In this document: positions 16,601 to 25,988 of the stretch, one piece after another
Position numbering within the stretch: position 1 is the stretch's first letter
How the letters are laid out: each line of letters opens with the position of its first letter
Assembly: GCA_900541035.1 (NCBI GenBank)
Contig: UQIN01000011.1
Coordinates: forward strand, 9,530 to 73,529
Reading direction: 5' to 3'
DNA: 64,000 bases
From: an uncultured Collinsella sp.
GTDB taxonomy: Bacteria; Actinomycetota; Coriobacteriia; Coriobacteriales; Coriobacteriaceae
Notes under the pieces: model-generated
What the model was told of the DNA's origin: nothing
Database searches by the model: none
What the model saw: only the letters and a program-made list of their open reading frames with translations
Position numbers and translations under genes: made by a program

Positions 16601-17686
16601 ATGGCGCACGATGTAGTCCTGATTCCCGGTGACGGTATCGGTCCCGAGATTACGCAGGCCATGCGCCGCGTGGTCGAGGCCACCGGTGTCCAGATCAACT
16701 GGAACGTCCAGGAGGCCGGTGCCGGCGTCATGGACGAGTTTGGCACGCCGCTGCCCCAGCACGTGCTCGATGCGGTCGCCGAGACCAAGGTTGCCATCAA
16801 GGGTCCCATCACCACGCCGGTCGGCACGGGTTTCCGCAGCGTCAACGTGGCTCTGCGCAAGCATTTTGACCTGTACGCCTGCGTGCGCCCTTGCCTGTCG
16901 CAGCCGGGCGACGGCTCTCGTTTCCGCGGTGTCGACCTGGTTATCGTGCGCGAGAACACCGAGGACCTCTACGCCGGCATCGAGTTCGATGAGGGCGCTG
17001 CCGAGGTCGAGGAGCTCTCGCAGCTCGTCGAGCGTTCGGGCCAAAAGACCTTCGCCGGCGATTCCGCGATCTCGATCAAGCCGATCTCTATCGCCAAGAG
17101 CCGTCGCATTGTGGAGTATGCCTTTGAGTATGCCCGCCGCTGCGGCCGCAAAAAGGTGACGGCCGTGCACAAGGCCAACATCATGAAGGCGACCGACGGC
17201 CTGTTCCTACGCGTTGCGCGCGAGGTGGCCGCCAACTATCCCGATATCGAGTTCAACGACAAGATCGTCGACGCCACCTGCATGGGCCTGGTCCAGAACC
17301 CCAACGACTTCGATGTCCTGGTGCTGCCCAACCTGTACGGCGACATCGTGAGTGACCTGTGCGCCGGCCTGGTAGGTGGCCTGGGTATGGCCCCCGGCTC
17401 CAACATCGGTGCCGACTGCGCCATCTTCGAGGCTACGCACGGCTCCGCACCCGATATCGCGGGCAAGGATATAGCCAACCCCACGGCCGAGATCCTCTCT
17501 GCTGCGATGATGCTCGATCACCTGGGCGAGAACGATGCTGCCGATCGCATTCGTGCCGCCGTATCTGCCACGCTCGACGAGGGCGAGCAGGTTACCGGTG
17601 ACGTGCGTCGTGCCCAGACCGGTTCCGTCGAGGGCGCGGTGGGCACACAGGCCTTTGCCGATGCCGTTATCGCGCACCTGGCCTAA
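16601..17686 (+). CDS. Isocitrate/isopropylmalate dehydrogenase family enzyme
   Basis: 361 residues, oxidative decarboxylation of a beta-hydroxyacid with NAD(P). Motifs: LIPGDGIGPEI, GFRSVNVALRKHFDLYACVRP (substrate serine and arginines), VIVRENTEDLYAGIE, the YEYARRCGRKKVTAVHKANIMK lysine region, and NPNDFDVLVLPNLYGDIVSDLCAGLVGGLG with the metal aspartates. The RENTEDLYAGIE and SVNVALR forms fit NAD-type isocitrate dehydrogenase better than LeuB. No leu or other TCA gene is adjacent, so the substrate rests on motif similarity. Confidence 0.85.
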   Translation: MAHDVVLIPGDGIGPEITQAMRRVVEATGVQINWNVQEAGAGVMDEFGTPLPQHVLDAVAETKVAIKGPITTPVGTGFRSVNVALRKHFDLYACVRPCLSQPGDGSRFRGVDLVIVRENTEDLYAGIEFDEGAAEVEELSQLVERSGQKTFAGDSAISIKPISIAKSRRIVEYAFEYARRCGRKKVTAVHKANIMKATDGLFLRVAREVAANYPDIEFNDKIVDATCMGLVQNPNDFDVLVLPNLYGDIVSDLCAGLVGGLGMAPGSNIGADCAIFEATHGSAPDIAGKDIANPTAEILSAAMMLDHLGENDAADRIRAAVSATLDEGEQVTGDVRRAQTGSVEGAVGTQAFADAVIAHLA

Positions 17687-17812
17687 GGCATGCGGGCTGC
17701 AAACGCCTAAATAGTACTTAAGTGTTTGCGTATAACCTAAGAATCAGTACGCCCGGCGCTCCGTCGGGCGTATTCTATGAGGGACTATGTTTCCTAACAA
17801 GGAGTAACTGAT

Positions 17813-18898
17813 ATGGGTCTGATTCAAAAGAAGGACGAAAAGGACGAGATCGACGGCATCCAGATCATCGAGCGCGGCGAAGGCCCCGATGGTGATGAGG
17901 AGGAGAAGGTCGATCTGGTCGCCGGTACGTCTGCCGAACATATTGCCGCCGGTACGACGGCCGAGGAGGAGGACGCTCGCCTGGAGGCAAAGATCGCCGC
18001 GGACGCCGCCGACGAGAATCTGATGCCCGAGGAACAGGACGAGGACGACGACTCCGACGTGGACGACCACGCTTGCAAGCACAAGAAGACGATGATTGCC
18101 GCCTTTGTGGTCGCCGTCGTGATTGCTGCCGTGGTCGGCTTCTTTATCGGCAACGGTGGTTTTGGCGGCAAAGGCGTCGGCTCGGCGACCCTCACCGAGG
18201 ACCAGCTCGATTCGACCGTGGCAAGCTATAGCTACAACGGCAAGAAGAGCGACATCACCGCGCGTGAGGCCATCGAGAGCCAGTACAGTCTCGACACCGT
18301 CAAGGACGATGACGGCAACTACACCGCTCCGTCTGCCGACGTTATCCTGTCCTACGTGCGCAACCAGATTCTGCTGGACGCTGCCGAGGACGAGGGCATT
18401 ACCGTCTCTTCCAAGGAAATGAAGCAGTACGCCGAGGATTCCATCGGCACCTCCGACTACAAGACCATGGCCACGCAGTATGGCGTGTCCAAGGATCAGG
18501 CCAAGCAGATCGTCCGCCAGTCCGCGACGCTGCAGAAGCTCTACAAGAAGAAGGTTGGCGATAGCTCCGCAAGCATGCCGACCGCCCCGACCGAGCCTGC
18601 TGACGGTAACGAGGAGACCGCGAGCAAGGACTACGCCGACTACATCATCAACCTTGCCGGCGACGAGTGGGATAGCGAGAAGGGCACTTGGAAGGACGCC
18701 GATAGCACCTATGCCAAGGCCTTCGCTGACGATGCCTTTACGGCCGATAGCGCTACCTATAAGCAGGCCATGACCGCCTATTACACCGCCTACCAGCAGT
18801 ATTCCTCGCAGGCTTCGAGCGCCAGCTCCAAGTGGACCGAGTACGCCAACGGCCTCTACGCCAAGGCCAATATCAGCATCTACGGCCTGTTTGCGTAA
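17813..18898 (+). CDS. Membrane-anchored SurA-like protein
   Basis: 361 residues. Acidic cytoplasmic N-terminus (about 1-85), one membrane segment (TMIAAFVVAVVIAAVVGFFIG, about 89-110), then an outer domain with a SurA/trigger-factor-like helical pattern (DITAREAIESQYSLDTVKD..., VRNQILLDAAEDEGITVSSKEMKQYAED). Such proteins can be chaperones or prolyl isomerases, but no parvulin catalytic domain is apparent. The C-terminus is rich in Ala, Ser, Tyr and Lys. AAGGAG lies 8 nt before ATG 17813. Role inferred only from shape. Confidence 0.75.
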   Translation: MGLIQKKDEKDEIDGIQIIERGEGPDGDEEEKVDLVAGTSAEHIAAGTTAEEEDARLEAKIAADAADENLMPEEQDEDDDSDVDDHACKHKKTMIAAFVVAVVIAAVVGFFIGNGGFGGKGVGSATLTEDQLDSTVASYSYNGKKSDITAREAIESQYSLDTVKDDDGNYTAPSADVILSYVRNQILLDAAEDEGITVSSKEMKQYAEDSIGTSDYKTMATQYGVSKDQAKQIVRQSATLQKLYKKKVGDSSASMPTAPTEPADGNEETASKDYADYIINLAGDEWDSEKGTWKDADSTYAKAFADDAFTADSATYKQAMTAYYTAYQQYSSQASSASSKWTEYANGLYAKANISIYGLFA

Positions 18899-18941
18899 AG
18901 ATTGCCTGAGCCTTCGAGTACGAAGCCGAAATATCTGATGA

Positions 18942-18978
18942 AGCCCCCTAGAACGGAAATCGTTCTAGGGGGCTTTTT
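18942..18978 (+). terminator. Strong intrinsic terminator
   Basis: Perfect 14-bp stem (AGCCCCCTAGAACG), loop GAAAT, followed by TTTTT, 44 bp after the preceding stop. Confidence 0.96.
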
Positions 18979-19431
18979 GCGTTGTAGGGAAGGGCGGGGA
19001 AGAGGGTGGTAGGGGAGAGGTTATATACAAATTCTTGGAGACTTTATTCATGTAAAGTGAAAACGATTTCGGCCAAACTGGTAGTAACAATGTGGTACCA
19101 CTGTTCATCTGGTAGTAACCACTTTTGAGATGAAATCGAATGGAAATTGCTAAGAATTAGTTTGGTAATGAAAGAAACGCAGCACATCTACCTGCATAAA
19201 TTACCGTTTATGGGCCAAAAATAACCGTTTGGCAACGAAATAGTAATTTGAACGGAATGTGGTGGACGTTTGAATTGAGTGTGTGCTACCGGACATACCA
19301 GCAACCCCAAATAGGGACTGGGTTGTCTAAGTTTGCGCACCAATGCCGGCAAGCGGAGAAGCCGGTATGCATAAGGCGCGGACATGGAACTCGTTGGTGA
19401 ACAACGAAAGAAAGGTTGGAGGAGATACCAT
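18979..19431 (+). promoter_or_regulatory. nagE control region with GntR-type operators
   Basis: AT-rich 450-bp leader. TGGTAGTAACCA at 19110-19121 is a perfect TGGT-N4-ACCA site, and TGGTAGTAACAA at 19079-19090 differs at one base; they are 31 bp apart, so on the same DNA face. Between them lies the palindrome GTGGTACCAC (19092-19101). This is the pattern of NagR/DasR (HutC-type GntR) operators, and a NagR-like gene follows nagE. The promoter itself was not located. GGAGGAG ends 7 nt before the start. Confidence 0.65.
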
Positions 19432-20922
19432 ATGATGAAGTACCTCCAGAAGCTCGGCAAAGCGCTGATGCTTCCCGTCGCGGCGCTTCCCGTCGCAGGT
19501 ATTCTTATGGGTGTGGGCTACCTGCTCGCTCCCGCAGTCATGGGTGCTGCCGGTGACACTACCGGTTTTGCCTATACCGCCGGTTTCCTGCTCATCAAGG
19601 CAGGCGGCGCTCTTATCGATAACATGGCCTGGCTGTTCGCAGTCGGCGCCGCTGTCGGCCTTGCCGACGATCACGATGGCACCGCTGGCCTCGCTGGCCT
19701 CGTCGCCTTCCTGATGATTCAGCAGCTCCTGAACCCCGCTGTTGTTGGCACCATTCGTGGTATGGACGCCGATGCTCAGACCGCTTGGCTTGCCACGACC
19801 GAGGGCATCGCGTTCTCCAAGATCGCTGGCAACTCCTTCATCGGTATCCTGTCCGCCGTCATCGGTGGTACTTGCTACAACAAGTTCAAGGACACCCGTC
19901 TTCCCGACTGGCTGGCCTTCTTCTCCGGCAAGCGTTGCGTCGCCATCATGACCGCCGTCATCTGCATCGTCGTCTCCGTCGTCCTGCTCTTTGCTTGGCC
20001 GCTCATCTTCGGTGCTCTTGTTGCTCTTGGTGAGGGTATCGCCGCCATGGGTGGTATCGGCGCTGGCATCTACGTCTTCCTTAACCGCCTGCTCATCCCG
20101 ACTGGTCTGCACCACGCTCTGAACAACGTGTTCTGGTTCGACACCATCGGCCTGGGCGATCTGACCCACTTCTGGGCTGGCGAGACCTCCGCTGACGTCA
20201 AGTGGAGCCTCGGTATGTACATGTCCGGCTTCTTCCCCTGCATGATGTTCGGTATCCCGGGTGCTGCCCTGGCTATGGTTCAGACCGCTAAGAACAAGAA
20301 GGCTGCTATCGGCCTGGTTGTCTCCGCTGCTATCTGCGCCTTCGTCTGCGGCGTCACCGAGCCCTTCGAGTTCGGCTTCATGTTCCTGTGCTTCCCGCTC
20401 TACGTCGTGTACGCTGCCCTGTACGGCATCTTCACCATCGTCACCTACTATGTTGGTTTCCGTGCTGGCTTCTGCTTCTCCGCTGGTGCTACCGACCTCC
20501 TGTTCTCCGCTAGCCTCCCGGCTGCTGCCAACACCTGGATGATCATCCCGCTGGGCATCGCTGCCTTCCTGGTCTTCTACCTCGTGTTCCGCTTCGCCAT
20601 CACCAAGTTCAACCTCATGACCCCTGGTCGCGAGGATGAGGATGTCGAGGAGACCTCCGCTTCCGCTGCCGCTGGCGACGACAAGTTCGCCGCCCTGGCC
20701 GCTGCTGTTCTCGCTGCCGTCGGTGGCAAGGAGAACGTCAAGACCGTTGACTGCTGCGCTACTCGCCTGCGCTTTGAGCTTGGCGATTCCGAGCTGGTCG
20801 ACGAGGCCGCCTGCAAGAAGGCCGGCGCTCTGGGCGTCATGAAGATGGACAAGGGTGCTACCCAGGTCATCATCGGCACGCAGGTCCAGGCTGTTGCCGA
20901 GGAGCTCAAGAAGCTTCTCTAA
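19432..20922 (+). CDS. nagE: PTS EIICB, N-acetylglucosamine/glucose type
   Basis: 496 residues. Imports and phosphorylates a hexose or hexosamine. EIIC part (about 1-400) has about ten membrane segments and the conserved LLIPTGLHHALNNVFWF and VTEPFEFGFMF motifs; the EIIB part holds VDCCATRLRFEL with the phosphorylated cysteine at about 442. No fused EIIA, so it needs a general EIIA elsewhere. GlcNAc specificity is inferred from the neighbouring NagR-like regulator and nagA. Start ATG 19432 chosen over an upstream one because TTGGAGGAG sits at the right distance. Confidence 0.88.
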   Translation: MMKYLQKLGKALMLPVAALPVAGILMGVGYLLAPAVMGAAGDTTGFAYTAGFLLIKAGGALIDNMAWLFAVGAAVGLADDHDGTAGLAGLVAFLMIQQLLNPAVVGTIRGMDADAQTAWLATTEGIAFSKIAGNSFIGILSAVIGGTCYNKFKDTRLPDWLAFFSGKRCVAIMTAVICIVVSVVLLFAWPLIFGALVALGEGIAAMGGIGAGIYVFLNRLLIPTGLHHALNNVFWFDTIGLGDLTHFWAGETSADVKWSLGMYMSGFFPCMMFGIPGAALAMVQTAKNKKAAIGLVVSAAICAFVCGVTEPFEFGFMFLCFPLYVVYAALYGIFTIVTYYVGFRAGFCFSAGATDLLFSASLPAAANTWMIIPLGIAAFLVFYLVFRFAITKFNLMTPGREDEDVEETSASAAAGDDKFAALAAAVLAAVGGKENVKTVDCCATRLRFELGDSELVDEAACKKAGALGVMKMDKGATQVIIGTQVQAVAEELKKLL

Positions 20923-20946
20923 GCCTTAAAGACGTATCTGTCTTAC

Positions 20947-20983
20947 AAAGGGTCGTCCCGCTCCGTGGGGGCGGCCCTTTTTG
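20947..20983 (+). terminator. Terminator after nagE
   Basis: AAGGGTCGTCCC pairs with GGGGCGGCCCTT using G-U pairs, then TTTTT. Confidence 0.85.
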
Positions 20984-21095
20984 CTACCTCAATACTTGAT
21001 GCAGTGATGTAATTGGTATTACAGTGTGCAGACTATCAACCGGCAAACAATATTGAAATATGCTGGTTGACCTGCTGTTATTCCATTAAAACTGC

Positions 21096-21123
21096 TATAG
21101 TACGTGGTGTCTGGTTACAACCA
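21096..21123 (+). promoter_or_regulatory. gntR1 extended -10 promoter with overlapping operator
   Basis: TGC-TATAGT (21093-21101) is an extended -10. The perfect TGGT-N4-ACCA site TGGTTACAACCA at 21112-21123 lies across the expected transcription start. A regulator binding here would block its own transcription, as in known NagR-type autoregulation. Confidence 0.65.
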
Positions 21124-21154
21124 ATTTCGAGTCATTTATCCGGCAGGTATCATT

Positions 21155-21886
21155 ATGGCAATGGGAGCGCGCAAACAACCTCTGTACGATCAACTCGTCG
21201 ATTTGCTGACCGATAAAATCGATCACGAACTTCGACCCGGCGACTATTTGCCGTCTGAGCGTGACCTGTCGGAACGCTATGGGCTCTCGCGTACGACGGT
21301 TCGCCTTGCCCTGCAGGAGCTTGAACGCTTGGGCTTGGTGGTTCGTCAGCGCGGCCGTGGAACCATGGTGTGCGACCGCTCTCTGCAAACGGCAAATCTC
21401 ACGCAGACCTATAGCTTTACCGAGCAGATGAAGGCGATCGGCCGTGTGCCCAAGACGACGATTCTCGAGTTTACCGAGGTCGAGGCTGACAAGAATATTG
21501 CCGTAGAGATGAACGCGCGCCTGGGCGAGCGTCTGTACAAGATCAAGCGCCTGCGTATAGCCGATGGTGTACCGCTGATGATTGAGTGTACATATCTGCC
21601 AAGTCGCAAGTTCTTTGCGCTTAAGCGCCCCATGATCGAGAACAAATCGCTGTACGACATGATTGAGCAGGACTTTCACGAGAAAGTTCGCGTGGCAGAG
21701 GAAGAATTCTACGCGAGTATCGCCCGCCATTCCGACGCTCGTCTGCTCGAGATTACCGAAGGCGCGCCGGTGCTGGATTTGATTCGTACCACATATGACA
21801 TGAACAACGAGGTTATCGAGTATACGCGTTCGGTTGCGCGTGCCGACCAGTTTAAGTACAAGGTCTACCACAACCGCGCAGTCTAG
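21155..21886 (+). CDS. nagR: GntR-family (HutC/NagR type) regulator 1
   Basis: 243 residues. Winged-helix domain at about 10-75 (QPLYDQLVDLLTDKIDHELRPGDYLPSERDLSERYGLSRTTVRLALQELERLGLVVRQRGRGTMV) and a UTRA ligand domain (about 90-235; SFTEQMKAIGR, LIRTTYD). NagR-type members bind GlcN6P or GlcNAc6P and repress amino-sugar genes. Flanked by nagE and nagA, with a TGGT-N4-ACCA site over its own promoter. A second paralogue at 29673 is about 60% identical by eye. ATG 21155 and 21161 are both possible. Confidence 0.9.
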   Translation: MAMGARKQPLYDQLVDLLTDKIDHELRPGDYLPSERDLSERYGLSRTTVRLALQELERLGLVVRQRGRGTMVCDRSLQTANLTQTYSFTEQMKAIGRVPKTTILEFTEVEADKNIAVEMNARLGERLYKIKRLRIADGVPLMIECTYLPSRKFFALKRPMIENKSLYDMIEQDFHEKVRVAEEEFYASIARHSDARLLEITEGAPVLDLIRTTYDMNNEVIEYTRSVARADQFKYKVYHNRAV

Positions 21887-22029
21887 AGTTATTGGGTATA
21901 AACGGCTTGGCGTGTTTTGCGGCGGGTGCAAATTATACCAAGCGGTAGAAGGCAACGAACAATCGCTCGAATTAACAATGCAGTGGTTTTTGATCCGCCC
22001 TAAAATGCACTGCGGGTACGGGAGCATAG

Positions 22030-23199
22030 ATGAGCACGTATGCTATCAAGGCCGACAAGTTCTTTTTGCCGGCGGGGCCGCAGCTGGGCGGCTACCTCAT
22101 GGTCGAAGACGGCGTCTTTGGCGTTTGGCAGGCCGATGAGCCCGCTTGTGAGATCAAAGATTATTCGGGTACATGGATTGCGCCGGGCATGGTGGACACC
22201 CATATCCATGGCTTCTATAACCATGCCACGACCGATAACGATGCCGAGGGCATCAACATCAGCTCGACCGAGCTCGCACGTCGTGGTACCACCAGCTGGC
22301 TTCCCACGACCTTTACCGACGGCGTGGAGCAGATTAAGGACGCCTGCGCCGCCATTGCACAGGCGGAAGAAGAGCGTGGACCCGAGTTCTGCGGTGCTCG
22401 TATTCAGGGCATCTACCTGGAGGGCCCGTTCTTTACCATGAAGCACGTGGGCGCCCAGAACCCCGCTTATCTGATTGACCCGTCCGAGGAAATTTTTGAC
22501 GAGTGGCAGGAGGCCGCCGGCGGTCGTATCGTCAAGAGCGCCATGGCGGCCGAGCGCGATGGGGCTGCCGCTTACGCCGCGGCTTTGAGCGCAAAGGGCG
22601 TCGTGACCTGCATTGGCCACTCCGATGCCACCTATGATGAGTGCGCCGCCGCCATCAATGCTGGCGCCAGCTGCTTTACGCATACCTACAACGGCCAGCG
22701 CGGTCTGCATCACCGTGAGCCCGGTGTCGTCGGGGCCGCTATGACCACGCCCAACACCTATGCCGAGATCATCTGCGACGGCAAACATGTGAACCCCGCT
22801 GCTATCAAGGCCCTGCTGCAGGCCAAGGGCTGGCAGCACACGGTGCTGATCACCGACTGCCTGGGTTGCGGCGGCATGCCCGAGGGAAAGTACACCAGCG
22901 GTGGCATGGATGTTATTATGAAGGACAACCTTTGCTGGCTTGCCGATGGCTCTGCTATCGCCGGCTCGGTGCTCACGCTCGCGCAGGGCGTCAAGAACAT
23001 CGTCGACTGGGGTCTTGCGAGCGCCGATATCGCCATTCGCATGGCGACCGAGGTACCCGCGCGTTCTGCTCACGTCGAGGATAAATGTGGCAGCATTATG
23101 CCTGGCCGCGATGCCGACTTTGTCGTGTTCAGTCCCGACCTTACCCTGGTCGAGACGTATGTGGGCGGCAACAGCGTCGGTAACGCGTTTGCCGAGTAG
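22030..23199 (+). CDS. nagA: N-acetylglucosamine-6-phosphate deacetylase, copy 1
   Basis: 389 residues; removes acetate from GlcNAc6P or GalNAc6P. Metal and active-site landmarks: DTHIHGFYNH, LEGPFFTMKHVGAQNP, GHSDATYDE, FTHTYNGQRGLHHREPG and the catalytic Asp in LITDCLGCGGMPEG. Nearly identical to the copy at 31803 (about 28 differing residues by eye). Its last 42 codons are also present, mutated, at 35706-35831. Lies between the NagR-like regulator and yhcH, 30 bp ahead of the latter. Confidence 0.95.
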   Translation: MSTYAIKADKFFLPAGPQLGGYLMVEDGVFGVWQADEPACEIKDYSGTWIAPGMVDTHIHGFYNHATTDNDAEGINISSTELARRGTTSWLPTTFTDGVEQIKDACAAIAQAEEERGPEFCGARIQGIYLEGPFFTMKHVGAQNPAYLIDPSEEIFDEWQEAAGGRIVKSAMAAERDGAAAYAAALSAKGVVTCIGHSDATYDECAAAINAGASCFTHTYNGQRGLHHREPGVVGAAMTTPNTYAEIICDGKHVNPAAIKALLQAKGWQHTVLITDCLGCGGMPEGKYTSGGMDVIMKDNLCWLADGSAIAGSVLTLAQGVKNIVDWGLASADIAIRMATEVPARSAHVEDKCGSIMPGRDADFVVFSPDLTLVETYVGGNSVGNAFAE

Positions 23200-23231
23200 C
23201 CGCCAAAGAAGCGATCCGAGAGGGGATTTAG

Positions 23232-23705
23232 ATGATTTACGGTGCATTGGGCGATATCGAGGAGTACCGCGGAATGCTCAAGGGCCTCGACGTGTTGATC
23301 GACTGGCTCGAGGAGAACGACCCGGCGCAGCTCGAGGTCGGCAGCCATCCGATTCTGGGCGACAAGGTCTTTGCGAACGTCATGGCTCCCACGACGCGTC
23401 CCGAGGCAGAGGCTCACTACGAGACGCATCAGCGCTATCACGACCTGCAGATCGATGTCGAGGGTCGCGAGGCCTTTAAGGTCGCCACGGGCAGCCTGAC
23501 GCTGGTCCAGGAGTTTGACGAGAAGGACGACTACGATCTGGTCGATTCCGACGCCTCGATCGCCGGCGATCTTGCTGACGATAAGTTTGCGCTGTTCGTT
23601 GCCGGCGAGCCTCATATGCCCACGCTCGAGTTCCCGGGCGATGGCGCGCAGCCGGTCAAGAAGATCTGCTTTAAGCTGCTTGCAGACGCTTACTGGGAGG
23701 AGTAA
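23232..23705 (+). CDS. YhcH/YjgK/YiaL-family protein, copy 1
   Basis: 157 residues, cupin-like family (DUF386). Members near sialic acid genes (YhcH/NanQ) act as sugar anomerases; the EbgC member is in a beta-galactosidase complex. Visible family features: MIYGALGDIEEYRGM at the start, HYETHQRYHDLQIDVEGREAF with the metal-binding His/Glu, LFVAGEPHMPTLEFPGDGAQPVKKICFKL. GATCCGAGAGGGGATT precedes the ATG. A copy with the same protein is at 35864. Confidence 0.9.
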   Translation: MIYGALGDIEEYRGMLKGLDVLIDWLEENDPAQLEVGSHPILGDKVFANVMAPTTRPEAEAHYETHQRYHDLQIDVEGREAFKVATGSLTLVQEFDEKDDYDLVDSDASIAGDLADDKFALFVAGEPHMPTLEFPGDGAQPVKKICFKLLADAYWEE

Positions 23706-23738
23706 CGCGCTGCTCGGCTGAGTTGTTCGCCTGATGGC

Positions 23739-23815
23739 GTGATTCCCCTAGGGAAATCACGCAAGGATCCCGCCAAATGTGTTTCCCCTAGGGGAATCAC
23801 GTTTGGCGGGGTTTT
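23739..23815 (+). terminator. Double hairpin terminator with possible alternative pairing
   Basis: First hairpin GTGATTCCCCTAGGGAAATC (23739-23760). Second is a 13-bp stem (23769-23781 with 23798-23810) followed by GTTTT. Its loop carries CCCTAGGGGAATCAC, which can pair with the first hairpin's 5' arm instead. Same layout at 36371-36446. Confidence 0.8.
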
Positions 23816-24189
23816 ATGTTTATGAATAGGGGAACTGAAGCCGTGACGATGCTTGGGTTGGCGCACGCGCACTCAAATCGGCAACAACAAAGTAGATAAG
23901 CATTTGAAGAAATGCGATTGAAACATAATGTAACTAGTATGAAATAGTGGATAGCTGGTACATACCACCTTTCAAATATAGAATCGTAGAAATCTATAGT
24001 TAAAAAGTAATTTACCAGCGGGTTTATATTTTGTTCATTAAAGCCGTTCATCGCCATTTCGCTACCGTTTACGGACCACTTCAGATTCTGTCTACATAAT
24101 TGCGTTAATGCGTCCATAATAGGCAAGGCGTTTAGCCGAGGGCCGAGGAACCGGCATACGCGTCGTAGAGCACGAAGATCGGGAGTAGC
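23816..24189 (+). promoter_or_regulatory. GH35 operon control region with perfect TGGT-N4-ACCA site
   Basis: AT-rich 374-bp gap. TGGTACATACCA at 23956-23967 is a perfect HutC-type GntR operator like those before nagE and gntR1. No convincing promoter pair was identified. CGGGAG is close to the ATG at 24190. Confidence 0.65.
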
Positions 24190-25986
24190 ATGCATTCGTT
24201 TAAGATCACCAATCAATTCCTACTTGATGATGAGCCGTTCACCATCTTGTCGGGGGCGATTCACTATATGCGTGTTCATCCGAGCGACTGGCACCACTCG
24301 CTCTATAACCTTAAGGCTCTTGGGTTTAATACGGTCGAAACGTATGTACCGTGGAATCTTCATGAGCCAAAGCCTGGCGTCTTCGATTTTTCTGGCTCAA
24401 TCGATTTGGCGGCATTTCTTGATGAGGCAGCATCGCTCGGTCTGTATGCAATTGTTCGGCCCTCTCCGTTTATTTGTGCAGAATGGGAATTTGGCGGCAT
24501 GCCAGCATGGCTGCTGCGCGAACATGATATGAGGCCGCGTAGCAGCGACCCCAAATTTCTTGCTCACGTTGCGCAGTACTACGACCATCTCATGCCGATA
24601 CTCGTCTCGCGTCAGATTGACAAGGGCGGAAATATCATCATGATGCAGGTTGAAAACGAGTATGGATCATATTGCGAGGATAAGGACTATCTTCGCGCGA
24701 TTCGTCGCCTTATGGTCGAGCGTGGGGTTTCCGTGCCCCTTTGTACTTCCGATGGCCCGTGGCGTGGGTGCCTTCGTGCCGGTACGCTCATTGACGATGA
24801 TGTGTTGTGCACCGGCAACTTTGGTTCTCATGCAAAGGAGAACTTTGAGGCTCTTTCTGCTTTTCACAAGGAGCATGGAAAACAATGGCCTCTTATGTGC
24901 ATGGAGTTGTGGGACGGCTGGTTCAATCGCTATGGGGAGAACGTCATCAGACGCGATCCCGAAGATCTTGCCTCTTGCGTTCGCGAGGTGCTCGAGCTTG
25001 GAGGATCTTTAAACCTCTACATGTTTCATGGAGGCACCAACTTTGGATTTATGAACGGATGTTCTGCACGCCATACGCATGACCTGCACCAGGTGACATC
25101 ATATGACTACGATGCTCCATTGGACGAACAGGGCAACCCGACCGAGAAATACTTCGCAATTCAAAGGACAGTTCACGAGCTGTATCCCGATATCGCGCAA
25201 AGCAAGCCGTTAACAAAAAAGGCGTTTTCCATGCCCGATATTTCGGTGAGTGAGCGCGTAAGTCTCTTTAATGTGCTCGATATTCTTTCGGAGCCGATTG
25301 AAGCCCAATATCCTATGCCCATGGAAGAGATGGGTCAGTCGTATGGATATACGTTATATACCACGACTGTCGAGCGTGACCGTGCAGATGAAGAGCGTAT
25401 TCGGGTTATTGACGCCCGCGACCGCGCTCAGGTGTTTGTGAACGGTGACAAAGTGGCGACGCAGTATCAGGAGCACATCGGGGAAGATATTCACTGCGTT
25501 CTTCCCTGTGAACACAACCGCCTGGATGTTCTGACCGAGGATATGGGTCGCGTCAATTATGGTCACAAATTGCTCGCTGATACGCAACATAAGGGCATTA
25601 GGACAGGAGTTTGCGTTGATCTTCACTTTGTTACCGGTTGGGAGATGCGTTGTCTGCCACTCGATAACATCGATAATCTTGATTATTCCGCCGGCTGGGT
25701 AGAGGGGCAACCTTCCTTTTATCGCGCAAAGTTTGATATATCTGAGCCGGCTGATACCTTTATCGACACTACGGGTTTTGGAAAGGGTGTGGCATTCGTA
25801 AACGGAACGAATGTCGGACGTTTTTGGGATAAGGGTCCCATCATGACGCTCTATGTTCCGCACGGTTTATTACACCCTGGTACCAATGAACTCGTTATGT
25901 TCGAAACAGAGGGCGTGTATGATGCGAAAATCTCCCTTCGCTCTGAGCCCGTTATCCGTACACTTGAACAAGAAGGAGTTGAGTAG
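24190..25986 (+). CDS. GH35 beta-galactosidase (BgaC/GnbG-like, cytoplasmic)
   Basis: 598 residues. GH35 signature GPFICAEWEFGGMPAWLLRE; acid/base Glu in QVENEYGSY (E157); nucleophile Glu in CMELWDGWF (E239); DYDAPLDEQG and the jelly-roll C-terminal region (GFGKGVAFVNGTNVGRFWDKGP). No signal peptide, so intracellular, as for BgaC of pneumococcus and GnbG of L. casei, which cut beta-1,3-galactosides (galacto-N-biose, lacto-N-biose) after PTS uptake. It opens an operon with EIIB-EIIC-EIID. GC and codon use look lower than in the flanking nag genes, hinting at transfer. Confidence 0.92.
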   Translation: MHSFKITNQFLLDDEPFTILSGAIHYMRVHPSDWHHSLYNLKALGFNTVETYVPWNLHEPKPGVFDFSGSIDLAAFLDEAASLGLYAIVRPSPFICAEWEFGGMPAWLLREHDMRPRSSDPKFLAHVAQYYDHLMPILVSRQIDKGGNIIMMQVENEYGSYCEDKDYLRAIRRLMVERGVSVPLCTSDGPWRGCLRAGTLIDDDVLCTGNFGSHAKENFEALSAFHKEHGKQWPLMCMELWDGWFNRYGENVIRRDPEDLASCVREVLELGGSLNLYMFHGGTNFGFMNGCSARHTHDLHQVTSYDYDAPLDEQGNPTEKYFAIQRTVHELYPDIAQSKPLTKKAFSMPDISVSERVSLFNVLDILSEPIEAQYPMPMEEMGQSYGYTLYTTTVERDRADEERIRVIDARDRAQVFVNGDKVATQYQEHIGEDIHCVLPCEHNRLDVLTEDMGRVNYGHKLLADTQHKGIRTGVCVDLHFVTGWEMRCLPLDNIDNLDYSAGWVEGQPSFYRAKFDISEPADTFIDTTGFGKGVAFVNGTNVGRFWDKGPIMTLYVPHGLLHPGTNELVMFETEGVYDAKISLRSEPVIRTLEQEGVE

Positions 25987-25988
25987 AA

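Larger units (their letters stand above)
23074..23833 (+). repeat. 760-bp duplicated block, copy 1
   Basis: Spans the nagA 3' end, yhcH and its terminator. The matching block is at 35706-36464. The yhcH frame is identical by eye in both; flanking parts have drifted. Confidence 0.9.

Noticed and set aside
14019..17170. Minus-strand frames of 470-580 codons
   Set aside because: Opposite well-supported dehydrogenase and HEAT-like genes; no family features.
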